This document shows, one piece after another, positions 59,860 through 64,000 of a stretch of DNA of 64,000 nt. The translations under genes and the position numbers were made by a program. The DNA lies in the NCBI RefSeq assembly GCF_011075055.1, contig NC_058140.1, forward strand, positions 11,530,668 to 11,594,667. Direction: 5' to 3'. Numbering within the stretch: position 1 is the stretch's first letter; every line of letters starts with the position of its first letter. The DNA comes from Mangifera indica (lineage: Eukaryota; Streptophyta; Magnoliopsida; Sapindales; Anacardiaceae). A model generated the notes under the pieces. That model was not told where the DNA came from, ran no database searches, and saw only the letters and a list, made by a program, of their open reading frames with translations.

Positions 59860-60270
59860 AGTAAAATAAACCTGTGTATAAATTCGATTCAAGAATACGA
59901 AGAAACACTCAAGAGAAAGTGAAGAGTCGATTTTTAACCTAGTTCAACCAAAAATAGGAAGATCATACATCTACGGTATTATTATTATCTAAGTAGTGAA
60001 ATAAACCTATATATAAATTCGATTCAAGAATACAAAGAAACACTCAAGAGAAAGTGAAGAGTCGATTTTTAACCTAGTTTAACCAAAAATAAGAAAATCA
60101 TACATCTAAAGTATTATTATTATCTAAGTAGTAAAATAAATCTGTGTACAAATTCGATTCAAGAATACAGAGAAATACGTAAGAGAAAGTGAAGAGTCAA
60201 TTTTTAACCTAGTTCAACCAAAAATAGGAAGATCATACAGCTACGGTAGTATTATTATCTAAGTAGTGAA
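59860..60270. repeat. 135-bp tandem repeat, three units
   Basis: The landmark aattcgattcaagaatac begins at 59881, 60016 and 60151, exactly 135 bp apart. The units share 'aagagaaagtgaagagtc', 'tttttaacctagtt', 'ccaaaaata' and 'tattattatctaagtagt'. Few mismatches, so a fairly recent amplification. Confidence 0.95.
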
Positions 60271-60589
60271 ATTAAATAACAATATTACAAAGTTGCAATA
60301 CAAAAGTTGTAACTGAATATTAAGAGTAACTCTTTTTAATCTCTCCACCGATAAGAATTTATACCCCCTGAAGTTAAAGTTATATATATAATTGTCTTAT
60401 GAAATGCATTAAAATTACATATATAATTGTCTTAGCAAAAATTAATTATATTTTAATTATAATTACTGAAAGAGGAATCATTCTAAAATAATAAAAAAAA
60501 TTGTTATTTATTGTTCGTTGGATCAAAGGAGTTATTGCAAATTTGGGTCTCTGTATCTATGTGTAATTTCTTTAAGAAATTCTACCCAA

Positions 60590-61160
60590 TATTTTTAAAA
60601 CCAGATTAATGATTGAATCGATTATCTAACTAGTTCATGGTTGAACTGATTCGATCAATTCAACTTATTATCAAATTATAATAAATAGATTTTGCTTAAA
60701 AATTTGTAAAAAACAAAATCAATCAAGATACTTACACCTATGAAAATTAAAATATATTTTTTTTAAGAAGTAACAATTATTCATTTGATTTCAATAAAAA
60801 AATTAAAATAAAAAAAGTTTCAATCTCATGATATAGAAAAAAATATAATTTTATAAATTATTGTCTATAGAAGACATTTCAATAGATATGAGATACTGTT
60901 TTTCTTCTTTTTTATTTTATTTTTGAACTTATTTTTTTTACAAACCTTTAGAAATTTATCCAATCTAATTAAAAAATAATGAAATTACTCAAAAATATTT
61001 AAAATTTCATAAAATATTTAAAATTTTGATCAAACATGGTTTTTTATCAATTCAATTAAAAAACTGTCTTTTTATATTGATCAGACTAGACTTAGAACCA
61101 ATTCTTAGTTCAATTGATTAAACCGAACGATCCAATCTAATTTTAAAATTATTGATTATA
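60590..61160. mobile_element. Possible AT-rich MITE
   Basis: 'tttttaaaaccagattaatgattgaatcg' near 60592 and the inverse of 'gatccaatctaattttaaaa' near 61130 suggest inverted ends. The 'gttcaa' and 'aactgattcgatcaattcaac' blocks are also mirrored ('tagttcaattgattaaaccg'). Confidence 0.4.
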
Positions 61161-62005
61161 CCATGTCTGAGCCTTATTCTTCGAATGAATTTTTTTTTTT
61201 CTCATAGTGGAGCAAAGGGATGTGAACATTGAAAAAAATAATAATTCAGCATGTCTTTAAAAAAGCCAACAAATTGGAAACTGAAATTTGACTAGCCATA
61301 AGTAGAATCTCCATAAAACCTTGTGACAGGAGCAATTGAATTCGACTTGTAATAAAATAAGAGAAATGTTAGGTGTATTTTCCAATAAATAATTCATTTG
61401 GGTTGGGTCGATAGATTCAATTATTTCACATGGTAGACTCAATTATTTTTATAAAATAAAAAAAAATATTATTAGACGTGTTAAATGATATTTGAAATGT
61501 TTTAATCATAAATGTTTATTTAAGTTTTGTACGTTTATCTCATTTTCTAAGTCAAATATACCCATTGAACTTAGATATAGAAAATTTTCTAAATTGTATT
61601 AGTTGTATTGTCCTCATATTTTGACTTTCTTATTACTATTTTTTTTTATAGAATGATTCCTTTTTGGTTCTCTCTTGACTTTGATTGTCCATTCAATCAT
61701 TGCGTGCCTTGCCCCTTCTCTATTTAATTTCGTTTCATCGTTTGTCAATTCAAAAAAAAAATAAACAAAATGATTCTCCATTGAATAAATATATTATAAT
61801 ACAATCGTGACAGTTAATATAGAATGGATCTTCATTATCAATTCAAATCTTTTAATTATGAATTATGCATATTATGAATGTCAAGATGTTTTTATACATA
61901 GAATTACATTCTCAAATCTCTAACAAATAAGTAATTAAGCATCCTTTTAAATCACACAAATTTCTTGGAAAGCCCTGCATGTATATATGGAATGGAATTT
62001 CTCCT
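61161..62005. other. 3' flank of the hydrolase gene, AT-rich; no gene seen
   Basis: A minus-strand frame at 61257-61442 has no known domain. Confidence 0.4.
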
Positions 62006-62586
62006 CTAGTTATTGTGACATTTGTCTAGTGTCAAAGAAGCAAGAATAGTCTTGAGGTGCTTGTTGTAGACGAAAGGCCGCTCTAGGTTGACCAGGTGAC
62101 CAGCCTTCTGTATTGCCATCAAGGTTGCTTTCTCTCCCCCTTGCCTGCACAATTTTAAACTATATGTCATGTCAAATCGAGAAAAGAGGCAATTTTTTAA
62201 TACAATAATTAATTTAATTTATACCAGATGAAAGAAATAAACTCACTCTTTCAAGTTCCGGGCAGTTTCCATATCAAAAATCACATCATTTTCACCCCAC
62301 AACAGATATATCTTCTGCAACAAGTTCAAGCAGACCAGTGCCATTGGTATTTAATTGACTAATTAACAAATTGAGTAATCAGAAAGAAATACTGTATTTT
62401 GTTTTCAACACCGTTGGTTGAAATCAAAGTTTTACAAAGTAGCAGTGCTGCTCGGGCTACCAAGATTTTTTGCTTGTGTTGTCAAATGAGTAGTTGACTA
62501 ATTATAATTTTAATATGCCTTATACATATAATTAAATAAAGATCTAAAAACATCATTATCAGAATGATTCATTTTGTGTTCAAATT

Positions 62587-62617
<31 letters not shown>

Positions 62618-63448
62618 AAAATAGCCTCTAGAAGCTGCAAAATTTTACCTGTGGGTAATGAGGAATGGAAAATTTCTCATCACTTATCACTAAGGCCTCT
62701 AGAAGTTCACTTCTCTCCTTTCTATGATCAAACATGGCCTGCCCACATAGTCAAAAACATAAATTGCACTATATAGATACATCTCAGCTTCAATAAATTT
62801 TATATGAAGATGTATATGTACCTCCAGGATGTCTTCGCAAATGAATTTAGGCACTTTTGGCAAGTTGCAGCTGCCGATGTCAAAGAGAGTTCTCACACCC
62901 TCGACTGTTTTAGGAAGCAAGAACTCCGCCCAGGAAGAGAACCCGATTCTCTGAAGCCCGGTATTGCTAACAGACTCAGTCAACGCCATAACTGAGCAAC
63001 TCACCACCATGGACTCAACCAACTCAGGATACATTTCAGCCATTTTGAAACCAACCATCCCGCCATAGCTTAGTCCAACCACGGTGCACTTCTCCACGCC
63101 AAGCTTCCTCAGCCCTTTAGCCATACACTCACTTTGAAACTCCACTGTCCTCTCGGGACGGTCGGTAATGGAGCCTCCGAAGAAGAGAAAATCCGGAACG
63201 TAGACTGCGTACTTGTTGGCCAAGGCCAGCACCTGGAATTGCCAGTTTAGAATACCATCCATTGCAAATCCGTGGAGAAACACCACAGCAGGCTTGCTTG
63301 TTTTGTTCTTCATCTTCTTAGTCGTTTCAGTTGGAAGCCAGAAATTCAAGACCGTCCCTGGTTCAATCTCCACCGCTTGAGTCGTCATCCCAACTAGCTT
63401 CAGTGCCCCATGCAACAAGGGCTTGTAAATGGAGAAAAAGTTAACCAT
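62006..63448 (-). CDS. Alpha/beta hydrolase fold protein
   Basis: Four exons on the minus strand: 62822-63448, 62649-62738, 62247-62314 and 62006-62144; 924 nt and 307 residues. The ATG at 63448 (MVNFFSIYKPLLHGAL) is the first in frame. The oxyanion-hole motif VVFLHGF is at 56-61. The nucleophile elbow GLSYGG has Ser127. The acid Asp249 is in LLWGENDVIFD and the base His278 in QKAGHLVNLERP, so the catalytic triad is complete. No signal peptide or membrane span. It belongs to the plant soluble epoxide hydrolase/esterase-like group; the substrate is unknown. A (GAA)n tract (62588-62620) sits in intron 2. A fragment of a paralogue lies at 52589-52740. Confidence 0.92.
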
Positions 63449-63504
63449 CTCTCTGTGTTGTTTGATCTTCTGATTGATTTCTAGAGAGGAGATGTATAAA
63501 TGAA

Positions 63505-63530
63505 ATTCTGTATTCAATATAATATATTGG
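63505..63530 (-). promoter_or_regulatory. Possible TATA region of the hydrolase gene
   Basis: aatatattatattgaata on the minus strand, 65-80 bp before the ATG, is the only TATA-like stretch nearby. Confidence 0.4.
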
Positions 63531-63649
63531 CGCAAAGGAATATGAAATGTTGGTAAAATCTGAAAAACTTAAATGTCTTGAGAGTTCTCGCACGTGGCTT
63601 GGGCCCGAGGTCAAACATTCTAGGAGATATCAACGAAACTGGCCATAAA

Positions 63650-64000
63650 ATTTGAGTATATCTCATATTAAAAAGTGAAAAATATATATAAAATTTATGT
63701 TGAATATATTATAAGTTTGATATTAAAATTAAAAAATATGTGATCTATAGATAATCCTAAATATACCCAACTCATCGTAAAAATTTATTATCTATGGATG
63801 CTAATTAAAATAAATATAAATCTAAAAATTGAAAACTCATTCCATATTTAGACAAATTACCCATAAATTATGCAAATAACCCGTCTATTTTACCACTCTA
63901 ATTAAAAGTAAAACTCAAATTAAAAATCTAAATCCAAAACAAATATAAATTTAAAAATCTTTAAACAAATTACCCATAAATTACCCAAATAACCCGCCTA
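63650..64000. repeat. Dispersed repeat, second copy of the 34.3-34.6 kb sequence
   Basis: 'atattataagtttgatatt', 'atacccaactcat', 'tccatatttagacaaattacccataaattatgcaaataacccg' match the order seen at 34430-34640. The tail contains two copies of 'acaaattacccataaatta', at about 63852 and 63964. It continues beyond the window. Confidence 0.6.

Noticed and set aside
1..64000. tRNA genes
   Set aside because: No stretch with matching A- and B-box plus a cloverleaf was found on either strand by eye; a tRNA scan would settle it.

Overview
This 64 kb window is nuclear DNA of a eudicot plant. It is AT-rich. The genes are interrupted by GT-AG introns and encode plant-specific proteins (SYP112 syntaxin, CIB1-type bHLH, RADIALIS-like MYB, RD2-type universal stress protein, pectin methylesterase). 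The space between them is filled with Mutator-like, hAT, Copia and MITE debris. I cannot name the species from the sequence.

Layout. 0.4-6.9 kb holds a decayed Mutator-like transposon: a DUF1985/Ulp1-protease gene on + converging with a mudrA-type transposase on -. It is followed by a 147-bp tandem array (7.1-8.1 kb) and a nested MITE pair (8.6-9.7 kb). The main gene cluster follows: a PLR3-type reductase (-, 11.1-13.1 kb) head to head with SYP112 (+, 13.7-14.6 kb), a pectinesterase pseudogene (-, 15.1-16.5 kb), a probable intronic box C/D snoRNA (17.9 kb), an RD2-like universal stress protein (+, 21.2-22.7 kb) and a CIB1-like bHLH factor (-, 26.1-27.9 kb). From 28 to 50 kb there are no intact genes, only repeats: a tandem duplication at 31 kb, a deleted but structurally clear Copia element at 36.0-40.1 kb, a hAT relic at 43.8-44.8 kb and several MITEs. 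A small RADIALIS-like MYB gene lies at 51.0-51.9 kb. It is followed by a fragment of an alpha/beta hydrolase gene cut off by a tandemly duplicated 2.67-kb Copia-derived block (52.9-58.2 kb), a 135-bp triplication (59.9-60.3 kb) and an intact alpha/beta hydrolase gene (-, 62.0-63.4 kb).

The genes do not form a pathway; they are independent plant transcription units. The most unusual content is non-coding: a snoRNA whose two antisense elements both match one 25S rRNA segment as I recall it; a tandem repeat with an almost invariant 147-bp period; and a family of Mutator-type non-autonomous elements with 9-bp target duplications, which at two sites are nested with a second, palindromic MITE family in opposite orders. 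Exon boundaries were worked out by hand from splice signals, reading frame and recalled family sequences. No alignment or database search was run.
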